64,000 nt of DNA, from positions 1-64,000 of the forward strand of contig NZ_MTQP01000043.1 in the NCBI RefSeq assembly GCF_001984175.1. The letters are read 5' to 3'. A model generated the notes under the pieces. The model made no database searches and was not told the DNA's origin. It worked only from the letters and a program-made list of their open reading frames with translations. The number at the start of each line of letters is the position of its first letter. Position 1 is the first letter of the stretch. Positions 53,674 to 63,877 of the stretch are shown here, in pieces. A program made the position numbers and the translations under genes. The stretch is from Saccharothrix sp. ALI-22-I. GTDB taxonomy: Bacteria; Actinomycetota; Actinomycetes; Mycobacteriales; Pseudonocardiaceae.

Positions 53674-54111
53674 TCAGGCGAGCACGTTCTTGGCCCGCAG
53701 CGTCTCCCGGATGGCCGCGACCGAGGTCAGGCCACGGATCTCAGCCACGGACAGTGCGATGCCGAACGTGTGCTCCAGCGTCGTGACGAGCTGGATGTGC
53801 TTGAGGCTCGTCCACGCGGCGGACCTGCCCGGCCCGACGTCGTCGCCGATCTCCGCCGGGTCGGTCTCCAGGACCTCGGCGATCAGCCGGACCAGCGGCG
53901 TGGCGTCGGACGTGGTCTCGCGGACGGACCGTGGACGCATGTCCGTCCACACCTCCTCGATGTAGGCCAGGCACTCCTCCTTGCTGGCCGTCTTCCCGGC
54001 GTCGTGCCAGCCCGGCGGGTTCTCCTTGTGGTCCGGCCAGACGGAGTACTGCTCCTCGTCGTTCACGACCACCCGGTAGGAGGGGTCGGCCGTGGCGGCG
54101 GTGTCGGTCAT
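53674..54111 (-). CDS. MbtH-like protein fused to an acyl carrier protein
   Basis: 145 residues with two parts. Residues 10-60 are Mbt[28 protein letters not shown] and [14 protein letters not shown], with the conserved Trp and Pro residues that bind adenylation domains. Residues 70-145 are an acyl carrier domain: [16 protein letters not shown], then [20 protein letters not shown] with the phosphopantetheine Ser in WTSLKH, then [20 protein letters not shown] 54111 is 23 bp after the MFS stop. It could tie activation by the free-standing A domain to acyl loading by E1/E2. Stand-alone MbtH and ACP proteins are common, and I do not recall this fusion as standard. Confidence 0.85.
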   Translation of the reverse strand: MTDTAATADPSYRVVVNDEEQYSVWPDHKENPPGWHDAGKTASKEECLAYIEEVWTDMRPRSVRETTSDATPLVRLIAEVLETDPAEIGDDVGPGRSAAWTSLKHIQLVTTLEHTFGIALSVAEIRGLTSVAAIRETLRAKNVLA

Positions 54112-54134
54112 GGATGGCTCCTTCAAGTGGGCGC

Positions 54135-55499
54135 TCATTTGGCGGGTGCGGTGCCGGGAGTCACCGCGGAGGGCTCGGTCTCGCCGCCCCCGTCCGGCAG
54201 GAGGTCCTCCGCGTGCCGGATGGAGGGAGTGAGAAAGCCGACGAGGGCGACGACAGCCGCGCCAAGGCCGGACACGATGAACAGAACGGCGATCCCGGAG
54301 CCCGGTCCGGTGCCGGTGATGGGACCGAAGACCGAAGCGAGCCACCCGTCCGACCGCATGGCGGGCTCCAGGAGGTTGTCGGCGAGCACACCGGCGGAGA
54401 GGTAGGCGAGAGGGCTCGCGATGTTCTCGACCATCTGGACCACGGCGAAGATGCGCCCCTGGAGTCGCGGTGGGGTCTTCTCCTGCCAGATGGTCTGGTT
54501 GTAGCCGTCGATGAAGGGCAGGGCACCCCAGCCGAAGAACAGCGCGATCGACCAGATCCAGATGCCGTCGAAGCCGAAGAGGATCCGCCCGAGAACGCCG
54601 AGGACGAGGATCGCGACGAGCATCCGGAGAACCTTGTCCTGGGTGGGCTTGAGCATGGCCAGCACGACGCCCGCCCCCGTGCCGCCGATCGCCCCGATGA
54701 CCTGGACGATGCCCACCGCGTTGGCCGAGTCGCCGGTGCGGGCGAGGACCAGCGGCGGGAACAGCACCCAGCCGAGCGCGGACAGGAAGCTGATCGCGAT
54801 CATGATGGACAGCAGCCCGACCAGTGGCCGCCTGCGCGCGATGTACGTGAAGCCCACGGCGAAGTCCCGCCGGAACCTGGACCCGGCGGACCCCGTCTCC
54901 CCCGCGGTGTGGTCGCGGACGGGGTCGGGCGGCAGCGTGACGGCGTAGACAGCGGCGACCGCCAGCAGGGCCGAGACCACGTCGATGGCGAGGATCGGGG
55001 CGAGCCCGAACGCCGACATCAGCGGCGCGGCGAGGGCGGGGGCGGCCACGTACGGCGCCGCCCGCAGCAGGCCCATCATCGCGTTGGCCCGGGTGTAACC
55101 GCCCTTCTCGATCATCAGCGTGATGGCGGCGCTGTACGCGGGTACCTGGAAGGCGAGGAACGCGCCGGTCAGGAAGTTCACCACGTACAGCTGCCAGAGC
55201 TGCGGATCCCCGAACACGTAGACGCCGAGCAGCGCCAGGGTCACGGCGGCCGAGCCGACATCCGCGGCGATGATGGTGGTGCGGCGGCTCCACCGGTCGA
55301 TCAGCACCCCCGCGATGGGCGAGAAGGCGACGGTCGCACCGAAGGCGACGAACGTCAGCAGAGTCACGCTGAGGGCCGAGTGTGTCTCTTGGAAGACACT
55401 GATGCCGATGGCGAAGTTCGTCATCCGGGTGCCAACGGTCGACAACATCTGGCCGGACCACATCACAGTGAACCCGGCGAAACCCGAAGCGCGTCTCAT
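54135..55499 (-). CDS. MFS exporter (12-helix type)
   Basis: 454 residues with about 12 hydrophobic segments. The conserved loop-2 motif appears as [20 protein letters not shown] (about 55-75). It belongs to the MFS_3/enterobactin-exporter-like group often found in actinomycete NRPS clusters. ATG 55499 overlaps the NRPS stop (ATGA), so it is translated with the synthetase. It probably exports the product or gives self-resistance. Confidence 0.85.
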   Translation of the reverse strand: MRRASGFAGFTVMWSGQMLSTVGTRMTNFAIGISVFQETHSALSVTLLTFVAFGATVAFSPIAGVLIDRWSRRTTIIAADVGSAAVTLALLGVYVFGDPQLWQLYVVNFLTGAFLAFQVPAYSAAITLMIEKGGYTRANAMMGLLRAAPYVAAPALAAPLMSAFGLAPILAIDVVSALLAVAAVYAVTLPPDPVRDHTAGETGSAGSRFRRDFAVGFTYIARRRPLVGLLSIMIAISFLSALGWVLFPPLVLARTGDSANAVGIVQVIGAIGGTGAGVVLAMLKPTQDKVLRMLVAILVLGVLGRILFGFDGIWIWSIALFFGWGALPFIDGYNQTIWQEKTPPRLQGRIFAVVQMVENIASPLAYLSAGVLADNLLEPAMRSDGWLASVFGPITGTGPGSGIAVLFIVSGLGAAVVALVGFLTPSIRHAEDLLPDGGGETEPSAVTPGTAPAK

Positions 55500-58400
55500 A
55501 GGTGACTCATTTCCTTCCCTCGCGGGGTTGTTCTCCGGTCAGGTGCCGCACCGGACAAGAGGGCGGCCTGCTCGGCGATCGTCGAGTGGGCGGAGAACTG
55601 CCTGGCGGTGATGGGGACACCGGCCTGGTTCGCGTGGTGGGCGGCCTGGATGGCGAGCATCGAGTCGCCGCCGAGGGCGAAGAAGTCGTTGTGGATGCCA
55701 ATCCGGTCGACATCCAGGTGCAGCAGGTCTGCCCAGATACGCGCCAGCGTCCGTTCCCGGTCGTCGCGGGGCCCTTCGCCGGTCTGTTCCGCCAGGGTCA
55801 GCGGCACCGCCGGCGACCAGCCGGATGTCGCCATCGGCGCGTCCAGCTCCCACGACCTGCCCACGGCAGCCCAAGGATCGTCCTCGTCGGGAAGCAGCAC
55901 CGCGCACTCGGCCGCGTCAGCACCGTCCACCGCGGCGAGCGTAGCGAGCGCCGCGTCCACATCGCCGTCGATCAGCCGGATACGTTCGTCATCGCCGAGC
56001 CGGCCCGGCGCCTCGGCGCCGGGCGGAACGCACACGACCAGACAGCGGTCGTAACCATGCTGCAGCGCGGCCAGCCGTACCAGATCGACCCTCGACCAGC
56101 CCGTCGCCGTGGTGACCACCCACTTCACCGGGGAGACGCGGAAAGCCTGGTGCAGCCGCCGCACGGCTGTCTCGCCGATCGATGCCGGTAACGGGCCGGT
56201 AAGCACATCCGTGCCGGAGAGCGCGGCGAGCTCCACGTGCAGCCGGGCGTCCAGCCGGGCCTCCAGTCGGGGCTCCAGCAGGCCCTCCGAGGCCCGAGTC
56301 AGCACCACCAGCGGACGGCTCGCCCCGGACCGGTACGCCCTGACCGCCGCCACGACGTCGGTCACCGCGTCATCCAGGCGACGGACGAGCGCGCCCAGCC
56401 GTCCGGGCACCGGTGACCCGATCAGATCGGCCCAGCGCAGCACGACCACATTGATCCCATCGGGCTCGGCCGCGAAGGCTCCGGCGGGGTCGAGCAGGGT
56501 GCCGAACACCCGGGAGGTGATGGCGAGGCCAGGCGGGACGTCGAAGCGGGTGAGCAGCCGCTCGGCCTCGCGGCGGATCGGCTCGGCCGCCCAGGTCGCG
56601 GCGACGGTCAGCCTCGGCACGGTGGCGTGCGGCCTGGTGCGGGCGGTCTCCATCAGCGGTGGTCCGGGGACGGTGTCGTCGGGCGTGTCGCTCATCCGCA
56701 CCAAGACCGACTCGAAGCGGGAGAGCAGATCGTCCACCACATCCCCGCCGAGCCTGGTGGTGTCGTACTCGACGGTCGCGCCCAGCGCGCCGTCCCGCCA
56801 GTGCAGGTGGAGGAACAGCTCGTACTGGGTGTCCGCCACCGGCACGTCGAGCGTCCGCACGGAAAGCTCCGGTAGGTCGAGGCCGACCGACCGCTCGTCG
56901 ACCACGTTGAGCGCATGCTGGAAGATCGGGTGGTGCGACCGGTCGCGCGGCGGCTGGACCACCTCGACGATCCGGCTGAACGGCACGCCCCGATGCCGCT
57001 GCGCGCTCAGCACCGTCTCGTGCACGCGGCGCAGCAGCGCCCGCGACGTCAGCGCCCCCGACAGGTCCAGGCGCAGCGGCGTCAGGTGGGCGAAGCGACC
57101 GACAACGCCCTGCAGTTCCGGGCGGTCCCGGTCCCCGGACGGCACGCCGAGCACGACGTCTCCCCGGCCTGCTTCCTCGCCCAGCACCAGCGCGTACGCG
57201 GTGAGCAGCACGACGAACGTGCTGACGCCGCACGCCCGGGCGAGTTCCCCGACGCGGGCGCCCAGGTCGCCGCGGAGCGGCCGGGGCTCCACACCGGCTT
57301 TCCCCGCCGCTGACGAGTCGTCGCCGACGCGAGCGCGGGCCAGTTCCAGCCGTGGCGGCGCGTCTCGGAGGCGCTCGGCCCAGTAGGCCGAGTCGGCCTC
57401 GGCAGCCGCGCCGGCCAGCCAGTTCCGCTCCCACACCGCGTAGTCCGCCATCTGGACGGACAACTGGGGCAGCGGCTCGCCCAAGCCCAACCGGGCCCGG
57501 TAGGCGGCGGCCAGGTCCGCGAGGAAGATGTGCCAGGACCCGTTGTCGCAGACGATGTGGTGCATGCCGATCAGCAGGTGGTGCCGGTCGGATCCATCCC
57601 TGAGCAGCCGTATCCGCAGCAGCGGCCCTGTCTCCAGGTCATACGGCTGCGTCGCGTGCTCGTGGATCGCCGCGGCCGGCTCGTCCGGACGGCCGGCGAC
57701 GTCGTCGATCCGTGCGGTGGGCCACCAGCAGTCGAGCCGGTCGTGGACGACCAGGACGGGGCGGCCATCCTCGGTGCCGAAGGTCGTGCGCAGGGCCTCG
57801 TGCCGCTGCACGAGGTCGTCCACCGCCCCGCGCAGCGCTGCCTCGTCGAGTGGCCCGGTCAGGGTGGCCGCGAAGGTGACCGCCGCGGAGTGGGTACCGA
57901 GCTGCGCGAGCGCCCACAGCCGCCGCTGGGTCGAGGCCGGCTCGATGGGCCTGTCCCGGGGCACCGGGACGACCTCCGAGTGACCACCGCCCTGCGGCGC
58001 GGCCCCTTCGTCCGAGGCGCCCGCCAGGTCGATCGTGTTGGCCAAAGCCGTGATCACGGGGTCGGCGTAGAACTCGTGGAACGGCACGGTAACCCCGAAC
58101 TCCCGATGCACCAGGGACAGCATCCTGGTGACCAGCAGCGAGTGCCCGCCCATCGCGAAGAAGCTGCTACGCGCGCCGACCACGTCGGTACCGAGCTGAT
58201 CGGCCCAGAGCGCTGCCAGCCGCTTCTCCGTCTCCGTCCGCGGCGGCACGTACTCCTCCGGATCCGCGTCTGCGGCGGGTTCCGCGAGGTGCCTCACCGC
58301 CGTTACGATCTGCGCCGCGGTGGCGAGGTGGGCCGCCGTGTAGTCCGCGCGTTCCGGACCAGGCGGCTCTGCCCGCCATGCGGCGTGCATCCGCCGTACG

Positions 58401-60352
58401 GCGAGCGTCCCGAGCGCGGCGAAGAACTCCTCGGTGTACGGGACGTGCCCGAGTGCGTCGGCAATGGAGTCGACGACCTCCGCGACGCCCAGTCTGGCGG
58501 CGAACTCCGCAGGCCACGTCACCTCGACACCGGGCACACCGGCCAGACCCCGAGCCAGCCTCTCGTCGGCCGCGCCGAAGTCGGTCCCCTCGTCCGACGG
58601 GCAGATCATCATCAGCAGTGGCGCGTTCGTCCGGGAACGGAACGCAGCGACGCCCGCGAGCAGCTCGTCGACCACTCCGGTGAGGAAGTCCGCAGCGGAG
58701 CCGCCGAGCCGGTGGCGGGACCAGTCGTCCCAGCGCAGGAGCACGACCTGCCCGTCGCTCCCGTTGCCGGCGAGGAGCTGCTGGAGGACCTGGCCGTAGG
58801 GCGCGAACCGCACATCGAACGGAACCCGCGAGAAGCCGGACCAGAACCGCATCGCCTCACCCATCGGCTCGGCTGTGAATGACGCGGCGACCTCCACCGC
58901 GCGGCGGCGCACCGGCACCAAATCGGCGATCGGCCGGTGGGGTGTCTCGGCAAGCCCGGTCAGCACGGCAGCCAGGCCGTCGGTGACGTGCCGGGCGGTC
59001 TCGTCCAGATAGAGGTCGGTGCTGTAGCCGAGGACGCCGGTCAATCCAGCGGCCGCGCGGCGCACCGTCAGGAACATGTCGAACTCGGTAGTGCCCGTCT
59101 CGACGCGCTCCGGGGTGAACGTGACGCCGCCCGCCTCGCGGGCCTCCGCCACGTCGATCTCGCTGACGCTGAGCATGATCTGGAACAGCGGGTTGTACGC
59201 GAGCCGCCTGGCAGGCGCGAGCTCCCGCACGAGCTCGGAGAACGGCACGTCCTGGTGCGCCATCGCGGCGGCTGCCGACCGCTGGACCCGACGCACCAGC
59301 TCGTCGCCCGACGGACTGCCGGACAGGTCGACACGGGTCACCACCGTGTCGGCGATGCTGCCGATGAGCGGTTCGAGCTCCGTCCGCCGCCTGCGCGCGA
59401 CCGGCGTGCCGAACAGCACGTCATCCTGCCCGGTGATCTGCTGGACCAGCGCCGCGAAGGCCGCGGTGACAACGTTGTTGAGGGTGACCCCTGCCCGCCG
59501 GGCCACCGCCACCAGGCGCTCGGTCACGTCAGCGGCGAGGGTGAACTCCCTGTGGTTGCCCCGCCCGCTCTGCAAAGGCGGGCGTGGGCGGTCCGCTGGA
59601 ATGGTCGAGAGGGCCGGGGCGCCGGCCAGCCGTTCGCGCCAGTAGGAAAGCTGCGACGCGAGCCGTCCGTCGGCGACCACCTCCCGCTCGGCCGCGGCGT
59701 AGTCGGCGAACCGCAGGCGGAGCTCGGGCAGCTCGGCGTCCCCGCCGGTGCGGCGGGCGTAGCAGGCGACCAGATCGCCCAGGAAGACCTCGGTGGACCA
59801 CCCGTCGACGACTATGTGGTGGACACAGACCAGCAGCAGGTGGTCGTGCGGGCCCAGCACGAGCAACGTCACGGTCACCGGAGGGACGCTGGTCAGGTCG
59901 AACACCGGCCGGACCCGCTCGGCGACCAGCCGCGCGACCGCCGGAGCGCGCGGCCCGGCCGGCTCTCCGGCGACCACCTCCGGAGCGACCACGGGCATGG
60001 GCGGCAGGAACGTGTCGAGCACGACCTGGCGAGGCCCGTCGGGAGTCTTCCGGAACACCGTTCTCAGCGCCGACTGGCGGGCGACGACGTCCCCTATCGC
60101 GGCATGCAGGACGTCCCGCCTCAGCGGACCGGTCAGCCGGATCGCCAGCGTCACCGGCACCGATCGGCCGGGCGAAAACTGATCGGCCATCCACAGCCGC
60201 TCCTGCGCGGGCGACAGCGGGAGCGCGTCCCCGTCGTCGGTCCCGAGGGCCGGTGCCGAGGCGGTGGACCGCCGGGCCAGCCTGGCCTGAAGCAGCCTCT
60301 GCTGCTGCGGAGTGAGCCCGTCAAGCAGCTCGCCGAGGTCCTTGTTCATCAC
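55496..60352 (-). CDS. NRPS: C - FkbH-N-like - PCP - C - FkbH-N-like - PCP
   Basis: 1618 residues without an adenylation domain. Condensation domain 1 is about 45-480 with HHIVVDG at 178-184. An FkbH-N-like segment at 487-690 ([43 protein letters not shown]) follows. PCP1 is 705-775 with Ser738 in AMGGHSLL. Condensation domain 2 is 800-1230 with HHIVCDNGS at 931-939, an altered HHxxxDG. A second FkbH-N-like segment is at 1250-1500 ([20 protein letters not shown]). PCP2 is 1530-1600 with Ser1564 in [11 protein letters not shown] 60352 or ATG 60349 is the start. Amino acids must be loaded by the separate A domain or other proteins. The FkbH-like segments lack a HAD partner here, so their role is unclear. 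Confidence 0.85.
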   Translation of the reverse strand: MMNKDLGELLDGLTPQQQRLLQARLARRSTASAPALGTDDGDALPLSPAQERLWMADQFSPGRSVPVTLAIRLTGPLRRDVLHAAIGDVVARQSALRTVFRKTPDGPRQVVLDTFLPPMPVVAPEVVAGEPAGPRAPAVARLVAERVRPVFDLTSVPPVTVTLLVLGPHDHLLLVCVHHIVVDGWSTEVFLGDLVACYARRTGGDAELPELRLRFADYAAAEREVVADGRLASQLSYWRERLAGAPALSTIPADRPRPPLQSGRGNHREFTLAADVTERLVAVARRAGVTLNNVVTAAFAALVQQITGQDDVLFGTPVARRRRTELEPLIGSIADTVVTRVDLSGSPSGDELVRRVQRSAAAAMAHQDVPFSELVRELAPARRLAYNPLFQIMLSVSEIDVAEAREAGGVTFTPERVETGTTEFDMFLTVRRAAAGLTGVLGYSTDLYLDETARHVTDGLAAVLTGLAETPHRPIADLVPVRRRAVEVAASFTAEPMGEAMRFWSGFSRVPFDVRFAPYGQVLQQLLAGNGSDGQVVLLRWDDWSRHRLGGSAADFLTGVVDELLAGVAAFRSRTNAPLLMMICPSDEGTDFGAADERLARGLAGVPGVEVTWPAEFAARLGVAEVVDSIADALGHVPYTEEFFAALGTLAVRRMHAAWRAEPPGPERADYTAAHLATAAQIVTAVRHLAEPAADADPEEYVPPRTETEKRLAALWADQLGTDVVGARSSFFAMGGHSLLVTRMLSLVHREFGVTVPFHEFYADPVITALANTIDLAGASDEGAAPQGGGHSEVVPVPRDRPIEPASTQRRLWALAQLGTHSAAVTFAATLTGPLDEAALRGAVDDLVQRHEALRTTFGTEDGRPVLVVHDRLDCWWPTARIDDVAGRPDEPAAAIHEHATQPYDLETGPLLRIRLLRDGSDRHHLLIGMHHIVCDNGSWHIFLADLAAAYRARLGLGEPLPQLSVQMADYAVWERNWLAGAAAEADSAYWAERLRDAPPRLELARARVGDDSSAAGKAGVEPRPLRGDLGARVGELARACGVSTFVVLLTAYALVLGEEAGRGDVVLGVPSGDRDRPELQGVVGRFAHLTPLRLDLSGALTSRALLRRVHETVLSAQRHRGVPFSRIVEVVQPPRDRSHHPIFQHALNVVDERSVGLDLPELSVRTLDVPVADTQYELFLHLHWRDGALGATVEYDTTRLGGDVVDDLLSRFESVLVRMSDTPDDTVPGPPLMETARTRPHATVPRLTVAATWAAEPIRREAERLLTRFDVPPGLAITSRVFGTLLDPAGAFAAEPDGINVVVLRWADLIGSPVPGRLGALVRRLDDAVTDVVAAVRAYRSGASRPLVVLTRASEGLLEPRLEARLDARLHVELAALSGTDVLTGPLPASIGETAVRRLHQAFRVSPVKWVVTTATGWSRVDLVRLAALQHGYDRCLVVCVPPGAEAPGRLGDDERIRLIDGDVDAALATLAAVDGADAAECAVLLPDEDDPWAAVGRSWELDAPMATSGWSPAVPLTLAEQTGEGPRDDRERTLARIWADLLHLDVDRIGIHNDFFALGGDSMLAIQAAHHANQAGVPITARQFSAHSTIAEQAALLSGAAPDRRTTPRGKEMSHL

Positions 60353-60382
60353 ACCGTCCGCTCTACGAGGTCAGCGGCCGCG

Positions 60383-61618
60383 TCACAGATCGACGCGAAC
60401 ATGAGATCGGCCGTGGTCGTCGGTCCTGCCGACGACCTCGAACTGGCCGTCGGGCAGAACGCGCGCGAGGTCGCCCGTCCGGTAGAGCCGGGTGCCCGGC
60501 TGCTGGGCGAAGGGATGCGGGCCGAAGAGCTCGGCAGTCAGCGCAGGCCGGCCCAGATAGCCGCGGCTCACCGTCGGGCCGCCCAGGTAAAGCTCGCCCA
60601 CAGTCCCACACGCGACCGGCCAGAGGTCGTCGTCGAGGACGTACGCCTCCACGTTGGGGAGCGGGTGGCCGATCGGCAGCGGCTGGTCCGGTTGCTGCCG
60701 ATCGCTCGTGGTGACGATCCAGGTCGTCTCGGTGGAGCTGTAGGCGAGGTGGAAGTTCCGGCCCCGTTCCCAGCGCTTGACGACGTCCAAAGGGACCGCC
60801 TCTCCGCCGACCACCAGGGTGCGCAGGTCGGGCAACTCCGCGTCCGGCAGCACCGCGAGCACCGAGGGCGGCAGGAACGCCGTCGTGACGCGCTCCTGTT
60901 CGAGCAGCCGCGCCAGCCCCGGGCCGATCAGCTCGGCGCCGGGCGACGGCAGCACTACCGCACCCCCACTGGTCAGCGGCCCGAAGATCTCCCCGATGGT
61001 CGCGTCGAACGTGACCCCGGCGAACTGCAAGGTCCAGGTCCCCGGGCCGAAGCAGACGCGGCTGCCGATCCCGGTGAGGAAGGCGGTCACGCAGCGGTGC
61101 TCGACCATGACGCCCGGCCGTCCGGTCGAGCCGGACGTGTACATGACGAATGCGAGGTCCTCGGGACGCGCGCAGGTGGGCGGGAGGCCGTCGTCGGACA
61201 GGGAGTCGACGGGTTCGTCGACCAGCACCACGGGGCAGACATCGGCGGGCAGCCGGCCGACGAGATCCGTCCGGGTGACCACCAGAGCGACGCCTGCGTC
61301 GTCGAGCACGGCGCCGAGCCGCCGGGCCGGATAGGACGGCTCCAGCCCGATGTACGCCGCACCGGACTTCAGCACTGCCAGCAATGCGACGACGAGCTCG
61401 GGAGAGCGGTCGAGCAGAACGCCGACGTAACCGCCCCGACGGGCGCCGCGTTCACGCAGCCGCACCGCGAGGCGACAGGCCGCCTCGTCGAGCTCGGCGT
61501 AGGTGCGCACGGTGCGTCCGTGGAAGACCGCGACCGCCTCCGGGGTCGCCGCGGTCTGGCGTTCGAACAGGCCGTGGATGGTGTCCCAGCCGATCGGGTG
61601 GTCGTGGGCACTGGTCAT
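60383..61618 (-). CDS. Stand-alone NRPS adenylation domain lacking its C-terminal subdomain
   Basis: 411 residues from ATG 61618 (MTSAHDHPIGWDTIHGLFER). A-domain cores seen are AYIGLEPSYPARRL (A2), MYTSGSTGRPGVMVEH (A3, one residue short: the Lys after Pro is absent), FDATIGEIFGPL (A4), AYSSTETTW (A5, altered from NxYGPTE), GELYLGGPTVSRGYLGRP (A7) and YRTGDLARVLPDGQFEVVGR TDDHGRSHVR (A8). The protein stops there, so the A9-A10 part with the catalytic Lys is missing. It is 30 bp upstream of the NRPS gene. It may be inactive or may need another protein for the missing lid. Substrate not predicted. Confidence 0.85.
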   Translation of the reverse strand: MTSAHDHPIGWDTIHGLFERQTAATPEAVAVFHGRTVRTYAELDEAACRLAVRLRERGARRGGYVGVLLDRSPELVVALLAVLKSGAAYIGLEPSYPARRLGAVLDDAGVALVVTRTDLVGRLPADVCPVVLVDEPVDSLSDDGLPPTCARPEDLAFVMYTSGSTGRPGVMVEHRCVTAFLTGIGSRVCFGPGTWTLQFAGVTFDATIGEIFGPLTSGGAVVLPSPGAELIGPGLARLLEQERVTTAFLPPSVLAVLPDAELPDLRTLVVGGEAVPLDVVKRWERGRNFHLAYSSTETTWIVTTSDRQQPDQPLPIGHPLPNVEAYVLDDDLWPVACGTVGELYLGGPTVSRGYLGRPALTAELFGPHPFAQQPGTRLYRTGDLARVLPDGQFEVVGRTDDHGRSHVRVDL

Positions 61619-61725
61619 GGCTGGCTGGTCCACCTCCCTGCGGCTCGACCGTGGACCCGCAGCACCCACCTTCGCCCTGGGCTCTGACGCGCCGCTGACG
61701 GCACGCTGGTCAGCGTTGACGCCAC

Positions 61726-63621
61726 TTACGCACCGTCGGCAGGGCTGCCCGTGCCGGCCGCCTGCAACAGCCTTACGTCCCCGGGCTCGGGTGCCAGGTC
61801 GGCCGCGACCAGCCGGACCAGCGTGGACATCCGATACCGCCCGTCCTGCAGCGCCCAGAGGAGGTGCACGTCGGCAAGGGTATTGAGGGCGGCGCGCACG
61901 CAAGGGAGCGTGAGCCCGGTGTGTGCGGCGAGCACGGGCGCGGCCACGCCTGCGGAATCGACCTGCGGCCAGCCACCGAGTACCCGGAACATCCTCCTCG
62001 CGTCCGCCGACAACAGCCGGTCGTAACCCGCCCGGATGCGGGCCCGCAGGGTCAGCCCGCCGAAGGCGAGCTCGTCGAGGCGCCGCTGCTCGTCGAAGAG
62101 CTGATCGGCCATGCCCTTGAGCGGGAGCTCCGGCCGGGCGGCAAGACGCGCCGCCACGAGGCGGATCGCGAGCGGCAGGTTTTCGCACAGGTGGACGATG
62201 GTCCGAGCGGACATGAGCTCCTCGTCGACCCGCTCCGGCCCGACCGTACGGCGCAGCAGGTCCAGCGCCTCCTCGTCGTCCGGGGCGTGCAGGGTGAGAT
62301 GCACGGAGCCGTCGATCAAGGTGAGCGCGCGCTTCCCGGTCACCAGCGCGGCGGAGGTGCCTGCCCCCGGTAAGAGCGGGCCGACGTGGCCGAGGCCGGC
62401 CGCACCGTCCAGGACGACGAGCACTCGCCGGGTCGCGAGCGCCGACCGGAACAGTGCGGCCAACTCCTCGCCGCAGCGGGGCAGCGCGGTGACGCCCAGC
62501 ATGGGAAGCCATCGCCGGAGGATCTCCGCCGGCTCCGGCGTGGTGTCGCCGTCCCCGTGCAGGTTGGCGTAGAGCTGGCCGTCGGAGAAGCACACGGCGA
62601 GCCGGTGAGCCGCGTGTACGGCAAGAGTGGTCTTGCCGACCCCCGCCGGACCGTTGATCATCCCGACCCGTCCCGCCCCTTCCTCGGAGAACCAGCCGCA
62701 GACCTCCGCCAGCTCTGCCCGCCGGCCCACGAACGTCGAAGTGTCACGAGGCAGCTCGGCCGCCGGTCGTACAGGCCCGCCGCCGGTGGCCTTGGGGCGT
62801 GACGGGGCGGCCGCCGTCCCCCCGAACCAGAGGCCGTCGGCGCCCGCTGTCCTGCCGGCCGCCCGCCCGGACAGGATGTCCCGTTGTAGCTGCCGTAGCT
62901 GGGGCCCCGGCTCGATGCCCAGGTCCTCCCGCAACCGGGTACGGGCGCGTCCGTAGGTCGCCAGCGCGTCGGCCTGGCAGCCGGTGCCGAAGAGCGCGAC
63001 CATCAGCAACGCCCACAGCCGCTCACGGTATGGATGGGCAGCAACAAGATTTTCCAGCCGGGGCACCATCTCCGCCTGCCGCCCCAGCACGAGCGCCGCC
63101 TCGGCGGCATCTTCCGCGACGGCGATGCGCAGATCCTCCAAGCGTTGGACGTCGCTCTGGAGCGCCGTGGCCGACACGTCAGCGAAGGCGGGCCCCCGCC
63201 ACAGATCCAGCGCCGTCTGCAGGGCGGCGCACCCCTCGTCCGGCCGCCCGGCCTTGATCGCCGCGCGCCCACGGGCCGTCAGCTGCTCGAAGCGGTGCAG
63301 ATCGAGTGCGCCGTCGGGCAGCATCATCCGGTAGCCGCCCGGCTCGGTCACCAGCGCGGTGTCCGAGTCGAACTTCAGGGTCTGGCGGAGCCGGTAGACA
63401 TAGGCCTGCAGCGTGTTCTTGGCCTTTCCAGGGGGAGCGTCGCCCCACAGTTGGTGCTCCAACTCGTGCACGGGTACGGTCTGGCCGGCCCGCAGCAGCA
63501 GGACAGCCAGCACGGTTCTCTGCTTGTCGGCGGCGATGTCGATCAACCGGTCGCCGTCCCGTACTTGGAGGCAACCGAGGATCCGGAACTCCATCATGCT
63601 CGGGGTGCTGACGGTGAGCAT
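61726..63621 (-). CDS. SARP-family transcriptional activator with NB-ARC ATPase domain
   Basis: About 631 residues from ATG 63621, or 623 from ATG 63597 (MMEFRILGCLQVRDGD). The OmpR-type DNA-binding domain (LAVLLLRAGQTVPVHELEHQ, YVYRLRQTL, YRMMLPDGALDLHRFEQL) and bacterial transcriptional activator domain occupy the first 260 residues. An AfsR/DnrI-like NB-ARC domain follows with Walker A in INGPAGVGKTTLAVHAAH and Walker B in RRVLVVLDGA. AfsR-type TPR repeats are absent or short. It is the probable activator of the NRPS operon whose first gene starts 107 bp downstream. No TTA codon was noticed in frame. Confidence 0.85.
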   Translation of the reverse strand: MLTVSTPSMMEFRILGCLQVRDGDRLIDIAADKQRTVLAVLLLRAGQTVPVHELEHQLWGDAPPGKAKNTLQAYVYRLRQTLKFDSDTALVTEPGGYRMMLPDGALDLHRFEQLTARGRAAIKAGRPDEGCAALQTALDLWRGPAFADVSATALQSDVQRLEDLRIAVAEDAAEAALVLGRQAEMVPRLENLVAAHPYRERLWALLMVALFGTGCQADALATYGRARTRLREDLGIEPGPQLRQLQRDILSGRAAGRTAGADGLWFGGTAAAPSRPKATGGGPVRPAAELPRDTSTFVGRRAELAEVCGWFSEEGAGRVGMINGPAGVGKTTLAVHAAHRLAVCFSDGQLYANLHGDGDTTPEPAEILRRWLPMLGVTALPRCGEELAALFRSALATRRVLVVLDGAAGLGHVGPLLPGAGTSAALVTGKRALTLIDGSVHLTLHAPDDEEALDLLRRTVGPERVDEELMSARTIVHLCENLPLAIRLVAARLAARPELPLKGMADQLFDEQRRLDELAFGGLTLRARIRAGYDRLLSADARRMFRVLGGWPQVDSAGVAAPVLAAHTGLTLPCVRAALNTLADVHLLWALQDGRYRMSTLVRLVAADLAPEPGDVRLLQAAGTGSPADGA

Positions 63622-63877
63622 GCTTTCGAGCTTGGCGAAAGCGGTATCGAGCCGGGCCGGGCCGGGTGCGGCTCCGCGATCAAGCGGAAGCCGAAGGCCC
63701 TGCGGTGGTAGTAGGCCATCTGACAGCCGTCGCCGACGGATAGGCGGACATGGCTGCGGCGCGAATGATCCATGATTCCCCAACATTCCCCAGCATCCCC
63801 AGTGGCCGCCGTGGGCACGGCCGACGTCATCATCACGTCGAGGGCTGAACGCCTTGCTGAACAAGAGGGGGACTTCG

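Noticed and set aside
58937..61687. 916-residue plus-strand open frame over the NRPS and A-domain genes
   Set aside because: No motif, Arg/Gln/His-rich, and fully antisense to genes with clear catalytic motifs.
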